From positions 1 to 52,343 of the forward strand of contig VGHA01000011.1 of the NCBI GenBank assembly GCA_016868375.1: a DNA stretch of 52,343 bases, written 5' to 3'. This DNA is from Betaproteobacteria bacterium (GTDB lineage: Bacteria > Pseudomonadota > Gammaproteobacteria > Burkholderiales > Burkholderiaceae_E). The notes beneath the pieces are model-generated. The model saw only the letters and a program-made list of their open reading frames with translations, was not told where the DNA came from and did not search any database. The translations under genes and the position numbers were made by a program. Position 1 is the stretch's first letter. Every line of letters starts with the position of its first letter. Below, piece after piece: positions 44,968 through 52,343 of this stretch.

Positions 44968-46287
44968 TCAGTAGCGAAGCCCGCGCCCCGATACCGCAAC
45001 GCCGATACGCAGGATCAAGGCGGCGCCGTGCGCGGTAAGCCGCACCCACCAGGGGCGCGCCACGATGTGCGACCAGCCAACCGGCACGCCCCCCTCGGCG
45101 ATCGCCTGCTCGACGCGAGCGCGCAACGCGGCAGCGGTCTGCGCGTCGTGAACGATCACATTGGCCTCGCGCGCAAGCAGCAGCGAGAACGGATCGATAT
45201 TTGATGAGCCAACAGTCAGCCATTGATCGGCAAGCGCGAGCTTGGCATGCAGAAAGCCGGGCTGATACTCGATGATTTCGACGCCCGCGCGCAGCAGTTC
45301 CTCATGGAGTGAAAGCGTACCGAAATGCGGCAGGCGATACTCGATTTGCCCCTGCAGCAGCAGGCGTACCCGCACGCCTCGCGCGGCCGCTTCTGCCAGC
45401 GCGCGGCGAAACCTGGCGCCGGGGAAAAAGTAGGCGCATGCGATCAGGACGTCATGGCGCGCGGCGCCGATGGCTCGCAGATAAGCGCGCTCTATCGCTT
45501 TACGGTGGCGCCAATTGTCACGCTCAACAAATGCCGCGCTGACCAGCCTCCCGGGAGCGCCTAGCCAAGCTTGGGGGCGATCGGTCGCGCGGGCTGCGGG
45601 CACGGGCAGCGGCGCCGGCGCAGTGGCTGCATCGGGCCCCGCGCAAGCATCGCGCCACGCGCCAGCATCAGGCCACACCCCGGCATCAGACCACGCCCCA
45701 GCGCCGCCCGCCAGTGTGGCTCGCCGCCACACGTGCCGCATCGCAATCAAGGCCTGCTCGACCAGTGGCCCGCGAACCTCGATGGCGAAATCCAGTCGCG
45801 GCGAATCGAGTCGGCCGCGGGCAGGATCCTGGTGGTCATCAATCAGATTGATACCGCCCGCAAAGAGCGTCGTTGAGTCGATCAGCGCGAGCTTGCGATG
45901 CAGGCGTCGCAGCGCCTGCCAATTGAATCGCCAGCGCGCAAGCGGTCGGAACACTCGCAGATCAAGCGGTGCTGAGGCAAGCAGCTGGGCAATCCTGCCG
46001 CGGGGCTCGCCGGTGCCATAGCCATCGACCACCACCCTGACCTCGACCCCGCGCCGGGCCGCTGACGCGAGCGCCGAGGCAATGCGCTGTCCACTCGCAT
46101 CGTCATTGAAAATATAGGTTTCGATCCAGACCGAAGTAACCGCTGCGTCAATCGCCTGCTCGAGCAATGGAAAAAATTCAGCGCCGGACTGCAGCAACCG
46201 CACCTGGTGCCCTTGACGCAATACCGGTCGTCGCCGTCTGCCCAGCCATTGCCGCCAGGCGGGTGGCATCGCGCGCGAAACGCTCAC
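44968..46287 (-). CDS. clsB: Cardiolipin synthase B
   Basis: A 439-residue phospholipase D-family enzyme that makes cardiolipin at the inner membrane. The two HxK motifs are at His130/Lys132 (HRKLALIDS) and His347/Lys349 (HAKLALADQ), each followed by the expected GG or GSSN/D segment. Between the domains, residues 197-216 carry a short W/D/A/G repeat encoded by an 18-bp tandem repeat. The start is GTG at 46287, overlapping the EEP gene stop as GTGA. The C terminus has a hydrophobic helix. Confidence 0.93.
   Translation of the reverse strand: MSVSRAMPPAWRQWLGRRRRPVLRQGHQVRLLQSGAEFFPLLEQAIDAAVTSVWIETYIFNDDASGQRIASALASAARRGVEVRVVVDGYGTGEPRGRIAQLLASAPLDLRVFRPLARWRFNWQALRRLHRKLALIDSTTLFAGGINLIDDHQDPARGRLDSPRLDFAIEVRGPLVEQALIAMRHVWRRATLAGGAGAWSDAGVWPDAGAWRDACAGPDAATAPAPLPVPAARATDRPQAWLGAPGRLVSAAFVERDNWRHRKAIERAYLRAIGAARHDVLIACAYFFPGARFRRALAEAAARGVRVRLLLQGQIEYRLPHFGTLSLHEELLRAGVEIIEYQPGFLHAKLALADQWLTVGSSNIDPFSLLLAREANVIVHDAQTAAALRARVEQAIAEGGVPVGWSHIVARPWWVRLTAHGAALILRIGVAVSGRGLRY
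45643..45696. repeat. Three 18-bp tandem repeats within clsB
   Basis: Units start at 45643, 45661 and 45679 and share the pattern G/CCxxGCATCxGxCCACxC; a partial fourth follows. They encode a WxDAGx-like hexapeptide in the linker of ClsB. Copy number may vary between strains. Confidence 0.75.
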
Positions 46288-47162
46288 GCGTGCCCGCGCT
46301 CCAGATCAGCGATCACGGGGCTATGGTCAGACAGACGCGCCCAGCCTGGCCCCCTTGGAACACGCGCGTCACGCACCGAAAAGCCGCGCAGATAAATCCT
46401 GTCCATTCGCAGCCACGGCACCAGCGCGGGAAAGGTTCGCGCCGACCGCACCCGGCGAGGCAGTCGAACGGACTCGGGTTTGACGTCGACGCCCAGATCG
46501 GCCAGTCGATCACGCATGTACCGGACCGCGCGCTGCGTGCGGACCATGCTGGGGCGCAGCGAGTCGAACGCCTCGATCACATCGATCTCATCACACAGGC
46601 GGCGCGACAGCTGGCTGCGCCAGTCATTGAAGTCGCCTCCGATGATGAGTGGCGCCTCGGGCGGGACCGAGCGGCGAATCCAATCGATCAGCGCATCGAG
46701 CTGGCGTTCGCGACTGCGCGCGAACAGGCCGAAGTGCACCACAAAGCAGTGCACCGGATCACCAGCGATATCAACCACACAATGCAGCACGCCGCGCTTT
46801 TCCAGTGCGTGATCGGAAAAGTCACGATTGTCGCGGTGCAGGATCGGATATCGCGACAGCAGCGCATTGCCATGGTGGCCGTGCAGATACTGGGCGTTCG
46901 GACCGTAAGCGCTCTCGAACGTCTGCCGTAGCCCCGGTGATTGCGCAAGGAACACATCCTGCGGCTCAACCGGCCAATGCTCAAAGCGCCTGGCATGACG
47001 CTCATGCTGCCCCTGCACTTCCTGCAGCAGGATCAGGTCGGCATCAAGCTCATGGAGCCGGGCACGCAACTCGTGAATGCGCGCCACACGGCGTAGCCCG
47101 AACAGGTCTCGGAGCACGCCTTTATGAATGTTGTAGGTGGCAACCCGCAGCTGCGTTGGCAT
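46284..47162 (-). CDS. Endonuclease/exonuclease/phosphatase family protein
   Basis: About 292 residues with the EEP fold: ATYNIHKGV near the N terminus, LILLQEVQG, IGGDFNDW, MDRIYLRG and SDHSPVIADLE near the end, which supply the metal and catalytic residues. No signal peptide or membrane helix. Homologues next to clsB in Burkholderiales are annotated as phosphodiesterases of unknown substrate, so DNA or a phospholipid headgroup are both possible. The ATG at 47162, seven bases after nudB, is preferred; ATGs at 47186 and 47195 overlap nudB. Confidence 0.87.
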   Translation of the reverse strand: MPTQLRVATYNIHKGVLRDLFGLRRVARIHELRARLHELDADLILLQEVQGQHERHARRFEHWPVEPQDVFLAQSPGLRQTFESAYGPNAQYLHGHHGNALLSRYPILHRDNRDFSDHALEKRGVLHCVVDIAGDPVHCFVVHFGLFARSRERQLDALIDWIRRSVPPEAPLIIGGDFNDWRSQLSRRLCDEIDVIEAFDSLRPSMVRTQRAVRYMRDRLADLGVDVKPESVRLPRRVRSARTFPALVPWLRMDRIYLRGFSVRDARVPRGPGWARLSDHSPVIADLERGHA

Positions 47163-47169
47163 CGTTGCT

Positions 47170-47637
47170 TCACCGCGCGAGGGCATTGGCGTCATGCGCT
47201 CGACGCGGCAGCTGCCGAATGGCTTCTGCGTTGGACCAGGAAAAACAACGGTCGGCCGCCTGTTGCCAGGGTAGCCAGACCTGGCTCAGATGCTCGCGCG
47301 GCGCAAGCTTCGCCTCGATGCGCTCGGGCACCTGAAGACCGAAGACATATTCGGTGTTGTGCGTGACGCCCGGCGGATAGCGATGGCGCCAGTGCGCGAA
47401 AATTTCATAGCGCTGGGTCCACTGCCAATCGGTCAAATCGAATGCGGCGCAGTCGATCCCGGTTTCCTCGAACACTTCGCGCCGACAGGTTTCAGCCAGT
47501 GGCTCGTCCAGCGCATCCTTGCTGCCGGTGACCGACTGCCAGAACCCCGGATGGTCGGCGCGCTCAAGAAGCAGTACCTCGAGTGCTGGCGTGTGGATCA
47601 CGACCAGTACCGACTCGGGGATCTTGTTGCCGGCCAT
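47170..47637 (-). CDS. nudB: Dihydroneopterin triphosphate diphosphatase
   Basis: A 155-residue Nudix hydrolase. The Nudix box runs from GSKDALDEPL to RREVFEETGI (about residues 38-61) with the conserved glutamates. NudB removes pyrophosphate from dihydroneopterin triphosphate, the second step of folate synthesis. It follows aspS by 33 bases. The segment HRYPPGVTHNTEYVFGL matches the NudB subgroup rather than other Nudix enzymes. Confidence 0.93.
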   Translation of the reverse strand: MAGNKIPESVLVVIHTPALEVLLLERADHPGFWQSVTGSKDALDEPLAETCRREVFEETGIDCAAFDLTDWQWTQRYEIFAHWRHRYPPGVTHNTEYVFGLQVPERIEAKLAPREHLSQVWLPWQQAADRCFSWSNAEAIRQLPRRAHDANALAR

Positions 47638-47670
47638 TGCAGGGCAGTGACAGTGCGGTTTGCGTACGGC

Positions 47671-49464
47671 TCAGGCGCTCGCCTCGACACCGCGCAGCCG
47701 GATATGCAGTTCGCGCAGCTGCTTTTCGTCAACCGGCGACGGCGCCTGCGTGAGCAGACACTGCGCGCGCTGGGTCTTGGGAAATGCAATGACATCGCGG
47801 ATCGATTCGGCGCCCGTCATCATGGTGACGATGCGGTCAAGGCCAAACGCGATCCCGCCGTGGGGCGGCGCGCCGTACTGAAGCGCATCAAGCAGGAAGC
47901 CGAATTTTGCACGCGCCTCCTCGGGGCCGATTTTGAGCGCGCGAAACACCTTGCTCTGCACTTCCTCGCGGTGGATTCGTACCGAACCACCGCCGATTTC
48001 CCAGCCGTTCAAGACCATGTCGTAGGCCTTGGCCAGACACTGCCCCGGGTCGGAGCCCATCAGGTCTTCGTGGCCATCTTTGGGCGCGGTGAACGGATGG
48101 TGAACCGCAGTCCAGCGACCATCCTCTTCGTCGTATTCGAACATCGGGAAATCAACCACCCAGAGCGGCTTCCAGACGTTTTCGAACAGGCCGTTGGCAC
48201 GGCCGAAATCGGAGTGTCCGATTTTGATCCGCAGCGCGCCCAGCGCATCGTTGACCACCTTGGCCTTGTCAGCGCCGAACAGTATGAGATCGCCGTCGGC
48301 GGCACCGGTGCGCGACAGGATGGCCGACAGCGCAGCATCATGCAGATTCTTGACGATTGGCGACTGCAGACCGTCTCGGCCACGCGCGGCCTCATTGACC
48401 TTGATCCAGGCGAGTCCCTTCGCACCATAGATAGCGACGAACTGCGTGAAGCTGTCGATTTCGCCCCGCGTGAGCTTGCCGCCACCCGGTACGCGCAGGG
48501 CCACCACGCGCCCGCCTGTCATGTTGGCCGGGCCACTGAACACCTTGAACTCGACATCGCGCATCGCATCGGTGATGTCGGTGAACTCAAGCTGCACCCG
48601 CAGATCGGGCTTGTCGGACCCGTACAGACGGATGGCTTCGGAGTAGGTCATCTGCGGGAAGCTGGCCGCAAGATCGATACCCGCGACGTTTCGGAACACC
48701 GTGCGGATCATGTCCTCGAAGATGGTGCGAATCTCAGTTTCGGTGAGAAACGAGGTTTCGCAATCGATCTGCGTGAACTCGGGCTGGCGATCCGCACGCA
48801 GGTCTTCATCACGAAAACACTTGGTGATCTGATAGTAGCGGTCGAACCCCGACACCATCAGCAGCTGCTTGAACAACTGCGGCGACTGGGGCAGCGCGAA
48901 AAACTGGCCAGCGTTCACGCGTGAGGGAACCAGATAGTCGCGAGCGCCTTCCGGCGTGGACTTGGTGAGCATGGGGGTTTCGATGTCGAGAAAGCCCTGG
49001 GCATCGAGATACTTGCGCACCTCCATCGCAACCCGGTATCTGAGCATCAGGTTGCGCTGCATTGCCGGGCGGCGCAGGTCGAGCACCCGATGAGTGAGTC
49101 GCGTGGTCTCGGAGAGGTTCTCGTCATCGAGCAGGAAGGGCGGCGTGACCGACGCGTTCAGGATTTCGATGTCGTGGCACAGGATCTCGATGGCACCGCT
49201 TTTCAGGTTGGCGTTGTCGGTGCCTTCCGGACGCCGGCGCACGCGACCCACCACGCGAACGCAAAACTCATTGCGAATGCGCTCAGCCACTTTGAACATG
49301 TCGGGCCGGTCGGGGTCGCACACCACCTGAGCGATCCCTTCGCGGTCGCGCAGATCGATGAAGATCACCCCGCCATGGTCGCGGCGGCGGTGAACCCAGC
49401 CGAACAGGGTGACAGTCTGGTCGAGGCGGTCGGTAGAGACTTCCCCGGCATAGCAGGTGCGCAT
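47671..49464 (-). CDS. aspS: Aspartyl-tRNA synthetase
   Basis: A 597-residue class IIb synthetase. The N-terminal OB anticodon-binding domain contains [20 protein letters not shown]; motif 2 is [18 protein letters not shown] and motif 3 [10 protein letters not shown]; the bacterial GAD insert lies between. The ATG at 49464 gives the family N terminus MRTCYAGEV, with GGAG about nine bases upstream; a GTG one codon earlier is possible. It is the third gene of the fmdB-DUF502-aspS-nudB unit. Confidence 0.98.
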   Translation of the reverse strand: MRTCYAGEVSTDRLDQTVTLFGWVHRRRDHGGVIFIDLRDREGIAQVVCDPDRPDMFKVAERIRNEFCVRVVGRVRRRPEGTDNANLKSGAIEILCHDIEILNASVTPPFLLDDENLSETTRLTHRVLDLRRPAMQRNLMLRYRVAMEVRKYLDAQGFLDIETPMLTKSTPEGARDYLVPSRVNAGQFFALPQSPQLFKQLLMVSGFDRYYQITKCFRDEDLRADRQPEFTQIDCETSFLTETEIRTIFEDMIRTVFRNVAGIDLAASFPQMTYSEAIRLYGSDKPDLRVQLEFTDITDAMRDVEFKVFSGPANMTGGRVVALRVPGGGKLTRGEIDSFTQFVAIYGAKGLAWIKVNEAARGRDGLQSPIVKNLHDAALSAILSRTGAADGDLILFGADKAKVVNDALGALRIKIGHSDFGRANGLFENVWKPLWVVDFPMFEYDEEDGRWTAVHHPFTAPKDGHEDLMGSDPGQCLAKAYDMVLNGWEIGGGSVRIHREEVQSKVFRALKIGPEEARAKFGFLLDALQYGAPPHGGIAFGLDRIVTMMTGAESIRDVIAFPKTQRAQCLLTQAPSPVDEKQLRELHIRLRGVEASA

Positions 49465-49493
49465 CACGGATTCTCCGAAAGCGGATGATGACC

Positions 49494-50105
49494 TCAGGAC
49501 TGGCCCGGCGAGCGATCGCCCGGCGCAACGGTTCCCATCGACACCACGTACTTCAGCGCCTCGTCGACACTCATGTCGAGCTCGATCACGTCGGCACGGG
49601 GCAGCATCAGGAAAAAGCCCGAGGTGGGATTGGGCGTAGTGGGAACATAAACCGACACCATCTCGGAATCGGTGACCCGGCGACGGATTTCAGCGGCAGG
49701 CGTGCCGGTTTGGAACGCAATGGTCCAGCTGCCGGCTCGGGGATACTGCACCAGGAGCGCCTTGCGGAAGGCCTGACCGTTGGGCGACAGAATGGTGTCG
49801 CTGACCTGTTTGACGCTTGAGTAGATGCTGCGGACGATGGGAATGCGGCCCAGCAGCGCCTCCCAGTAAACGACCAGCCGCTCACCGATGATGTTGCGCA
49901 GGAGCAGGCCCGTCACGAACAGCACCACCAGCGTGAGCACGACGCCAACGCCGGGAATGTCGCGCCCGAAAAATGTGTGCGGATGCCAACGCTCAGGCAG
50001 CAGCTGAAGCGTCTGGTCCATGGTGGTAACGATCAGGTTGAGCACCCAGATCGTGATCACCAGAGGAACCCAGATCAGAAGACCCGTGACGACATATTTG
50101 CGCAT
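49494..50105 (-). CDS. DUF502 family membrane protein
   Basis: A 203-residue inner-membrane protein with two predicted membrane segments (about residues 5-26 and 52-74), then a soluble domain with the conserved [18 protein letters not shown] and [16 protein letters not shown]. The function is unknown. It lies between fmdB and aspS as in most Burkholderiales. Its start ATG is at 50105. Confidence 0.93.
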   Translation of the reverse strand: MRKYVVTGLLIWVPLVITIWVLNLIVTTMDQTLQLLPERWHPHTFFGRDIPGVGVVLTLVVLFVTGLLLRNIIGERLVVYWEALLGRIPIVRSIYSSVKQVSDTILSPNGQAFRKALLVQYPRAGSWTIAFQTGTPAAEIRRRVTDSEMVSVYVPTTPNPTSGFFLMLPRADVIELDMSVDEALKYVVSMGTVAPGDRSPGQS

Positions 50106-50194
50106 GGTTGGGCTCGTGGAGGCGCGTTCGATTCAGACTGCAGCGCGATGCTGCCGGCCTGAGGTGACGGCGCGATGACGCGTGGCGGACGCGT

Positions 50195-50635
50195 TCAGGC
50201 CGGTGCCCCCGGGGAGGGGCTGCTGGCAGCTCGCGGCGTGGCGGCGCTGCTGGTGGTGGACGCGGCGGGGGACTCGCCCGCTTTACCTGCCGATCCGCCA
50301 CCGGACCCGGACGACGATTCAGTGGCTGCGGGCTTGCTGTCGGCCTTGGCTTCGCCGCTTCCCGCACTGCCTGAGCCGGCAGCCGTGTCGGTGGGTTTAT
50401 CGGACGTTTTGTCGGCGGACTCGCCACCTTCACCGCCGGCCTTTTTATTGCCGCCGTCGCGAAAGTCGGTGACGTACCACCCCGACCCCTTCAGCTGAAA
50501 AGCCGGCGCGGTAAGCTGTCGCGCAAAGCCGTTTCCGTTGCATGACGGACAGACCGTGAGCGGTGCATCGGAAATTTTCTGCAGCTGATCCTTTTCGAAG
50601 CCGCAGTCTTGGCAACGATAGGCGTAAATCGGCAT
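50195..50635 (-). CDS. FmdB-family zinc ribbon protein with disordered tail
   Basis: A 146-residue protein. The N-terminal zinc ribbon uses Cys8, Cys11, Cys29 and Cys32 (CQDC and CPSC). Residues from about 62 to the end are low-complexity Gly, Ser, Ala, Lys and Glu and probably disordered. Family function is unclear; some members regulate amide utilisation, most are uncharacterised. The ATG at 50635 fits the invariant MPIYAYRC start. It has no good ribosome binding site and is preceded by a small hairpin (GTCGC/GCGAC, 50649-50662). Confidence 0.88.
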   Translation of the reverse strand: MPIYAYRCQDCGFEKDQLQKISDAPLTVCPSCNGNGFARQLTAPAFQLKGSGWYVTDFRDGGNKKAGGEGGESADKTSDKPTDTAAGSGSAGSGEAKADSKPAATESSSGSGGGSAGKAGESPAASTTSSAATPRAASSPSPGAPA

Positions 50636-50686
50636 GATGTTTTTGAGGTCGCTTGCGCGACTTAAAAGGGAAAAGGACAACCCTAA

Positions 50687-50692
50687 AGTATA
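50687..50692 (-). promoter_or_regulatory. Probable -10 element upstream of fmdB
   Basis: On the minus strand TATACT (five of six bases) lies 52 bases upstream of the fmdB start in the 124-base gap after the aldehyde dehydrogenase gene. No good -35 is seen at the right distance. It would serve the long fmdB-to-ligase unit. Confidence 0.4.
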
Positions 50693-50759
50693 GCGGCAGC
50701 CAGACAGGCTGTGGATATCAGGGGATTGGGCAGGCTTGATACAGGCCGAAAGCGCGGCG

Positions 50760-52202
50760 TTACTGATGCCGGATTGCAATGGTTTTCAGGACGGTGAAGC
50801 CGTACAGCGCCTCGAAGCCCTTTTCGCGGCCGTAGCCGCTTGAGCGAACGCCGCCAAAGGGCAGCTCAACGCCACCGCCCGCACCATAGTTGTTGATGAA
50901 CACCTGGCCACACCGGAGCGCTCGCGCGATTCGGAGCTGGCGGGCACCGTCACGCGTCCAGACGCCAGCCACCAGCCCATACGCCGTACCGTTCGCAAGC
51001 CGCACCGCATGCGTTTCATCGTCAAAGGGCATTGCCACCAGCACCGGGCCGAAAATTTCCTGCTGAGCAAGGGGATGCTGGGACGGAACATCGCGAAACA
51101 GCACCGCGGGCTGATAAAACCCCGCGGAGGCTGCCTGCGGATGAAGCTGGCCGCGCGCAGCAACCCGCAGGCCATCGGCCTGTGCCTGCGCAAGCAGGCG
51201 CCCCACGTGATCGAACTGCTTGCGATTGACGAGCGGACCCATGTCCAGGCCCAGCGCCGGAGGGCCTGCGACCAGCGCCTGAAAGCGCTCAACCAACCGT
51301 TCGAGCACTGTTTCGTAGAGGCTGCGCTCAACCAGCAGGCGGCTGCCCGCCGAACAGGTTTGGCCCGCGTTTTGAACGATGGCGTTGATGATGACCGGGA
51401 TTGCAGCGTCGAGATCGGCATCGGCAAACACGAGCTGTGGTGATTTGCCACCCAGCTCCAGCGTAACCGGGCAGTGGCGACGCGCTGCGGCCTCGGCCAC
51501 ACGCTGCCCGGTGGCAGTCGACCCGGTAAACGACAGATGATCGACATCAGGATGCTCGCAGAGGCTTGCGCCCGCCTCAGCACCATAGCCAGTGACGATG
51601 TTGAGCGCCCCCGCCGGGAACCCTGCCTCGGCTGCGAGTTCGCCCAGCCGCAATGAGCTGAGGCTTGCGTCCTCGGCCGGCTTGACCACACAGGCATTGC
51701 CCGCAGCCAGGGCCGCGCCCACCGTGCGGCCAAAGATCTGCATGGGGTAATTCCAGGGAATGATGTGGCCGGTGACGCCGTGCGGTTCTCGAACCGTGGC
51801 AACCAGGTAGCCGGGCTCGTAGGGTAGCGTCTGACCGTGGAGTTTGTCGGCCGCTCCGGCATAGAACTCGAAGTAACGCGCAAGCGCTGAGACATCGGCG
51901 CGCGCGGTTTTCAGCGACTTGCCGGTGTCCCGCGCCTCGAGCTGCGCCAGCTCATCGGCATGCGCTGTAACCGCCACGCTGAAGCGTTGCAGCAGCCGAC
52001 CGCGCGCAGCCGCCGACACACCGCCCCAGGGGCCGTCATAGCGCTCGCCGAGCGAGGCCCTGGCGGCCGCAACCGCCTGGTCGATGTCCGCGGCAGACCC
52101 GCGCGCGATCTGGCCGAAGGCCTCGCCCGTGCTCGGATCAAGCACCGGGATGTGCTGGCCACCCGAAGGATGCTGCCTGGCGTTGCCGATGAAATGCTGC
52201 AT
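50760..52202 (-). CDS. NAD(P)-dependent aldehyde dehydrogenase
   Basis: A 480-residue member of the aldehyde dehydrogenase superfamily. Catalytic Cys283 lies in NAGQTCSAGSRL and the general base Glu249 in LELGGKSP; the PWNYP segment at 149-153 and SFTGSTATG are the cofactor-binding parts. The group resembles broad substrate and betaine- or aminobutyraldehyde-type enzymes, but the substrate cannot be read from sequence. The ATG at 52202 is 14 bases after the ssb stop. Confidence 0.93.
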   Translation of the reverse strand: MQHFIGNARQHPSGGQHIPVLDPSTGEAFGQIARGSAADIDQAVAAARASLGERYDGPWGGVSAAARGRLLQRFSVAVTAHADELAQLEARDTGKSLKTARADVSALARYFEFYAGAADKLHGQTLPYEPGYLVATVREPHGVTGHIIPWNYPMQIFGRTVGAALAAGNACVVKPAEDASLSSLRLGELAAEAGFPAGALNIVTGYGAEAGASLCEHPDVDHLSFTGSTATGQRVAEAAARRHCPVTLELGGKSPQLVFADADLDAAIPVIINAIVQNAGQTCSAGSRLLVERSLYETVLERLVERFQALVAGPPALGLDMGPLVNRKQFDHVGRLLAQAQADGLRVAARGQLHPQAASAGFYQPAVLFRDVPSQHPLAQQEIFGPVLVAMPFDDETHAVRLANGTAYGLVAGVWTRDGARQLRIARALRCGQVFINNYGAGGGVELPFGGVRSSGYGREKGFEALYGFTVLKTIAIRHQ

Positions 52203-52216
52203 GACGGCTGCTACGC

Positions 52217-52343
52217 TCAGAACGGGATGTCGTCATCGACATCGTCAAGCCCCCGACCTGCGGGCTTGCGCGCACCGCCGGCCGAGGCACCTGCGGGCGC
52301 GGCAGCACGCGCCGGCGCCCCGCCGCCTGCGCCGGCATCGTCG
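52217..52343 (-). CDS. ssb: Single-stranded DNA-binding protein, C-terminal fragment
   Basis: The last 41 codons are in the window. They encode a Gly/Ala/Pro/Arg-rich linker and end in DDVDDDIPF, the acidic tip by which SSB recruits repair and replication proteins. The N-terminal OB-fold lies beyond the window edge. Confidence 0.92.
   Translation of the reverse strand, partial: DDAGAGGGAPARAAAPAGASAGGARKPAGRGLDDVDDDIPF

Noticed and set aside
45643-45696. CRISPR-like repeat array
   Set aside because: The units are contiguous with no spacers, are only 18 bases and are in frame within clsB.

Overview
The window is a high-GC, gene-dense bacterial chromosome segment. Protein sequences and gene order point to a betaproteobacterium of the order Burkholderiales. 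The main reasons are the uninterrupted mraZ-to-ftsZ division and cell-wall cluster followed by a peroxiredoxin gene and lpxC, rnpB beside mraZ, pyrC beside a DUF3025 gene, and the fmdB-DUF502-aspS-nudB-EEP-clsB string. I cannot name the genus. No tRNA, rRNA, CRISPR array, phage or insertion sequence was seen.

Layout. 1-18112 (minus strand): the complete dcw cluster mraZ-rsmH-ftsL-ftsI-murE-murF-mraY-murD-ftsW-murG-murC-ddl-ftsQ-ftsA-ftsZ, then a Prx5-type peroxiredoxin and the first 18 codons of lpxC. It is headed by a clear sigma-70 promoter with four MraZ-type half-sites at an exact 10-bp pitch. 18316-18734 (plus): RNase P RNA. 18774-25059 (minus): a sugar-acid set (tartrate/D-malate dehydrogenase, Bug-type binding protein, glycerate 2-kinase, DenD-like dehydrogenase) with pyrC and a DUF3025 gene embedded in it. 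25140-29289 (plus): aapJQMP general amino acid ABC transporter with a possible sigma-54 promoter. 29311-35878: Atm1-type exporter, YciA-type thioesterase, SGNH hydrolase, XdhC-family protein, Hsp20, a wrecked groEL paralogue and a MscS channel.

35875-44933 holds the four genes of the ligase-associated DNA repair set (exonuclease, ATP-dependent ligase, Lhr-like helicase, PdeM phosphoesterase), split in two by a plus-strand folE. The helicase-PdeM half is translationally coupled behind a DUF429 gene and a PLP aminotransferase, which is the least explained arrangement here. The exonuclease-ligase half is the tail of a long minus-strand unit that begins with fmdB, DUF502, aspS, nudB, an EEP nuclease and clsB (50635 down to 43863). 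50760-52343 has an aldehyde dehydrogenase gene and the 3' end of ssb.

Most neighbouring genes overlap by 1-8 bases or are a few bases apart, and GTG or TTG starts are common (mraZ, rsmH, murE, murF, murD, pyrC, the glycerate kinase, the helicase, the aminotransferase and clsB). The points most worth checking are a lysine in the FtsZ tubulin signature, the DUF429-aminotransferase-helicase-PdeM operon, the folE leader that can bury its ribosome binding site, the groEL wreck, and tandem stem-loops downstream of ftsZ.
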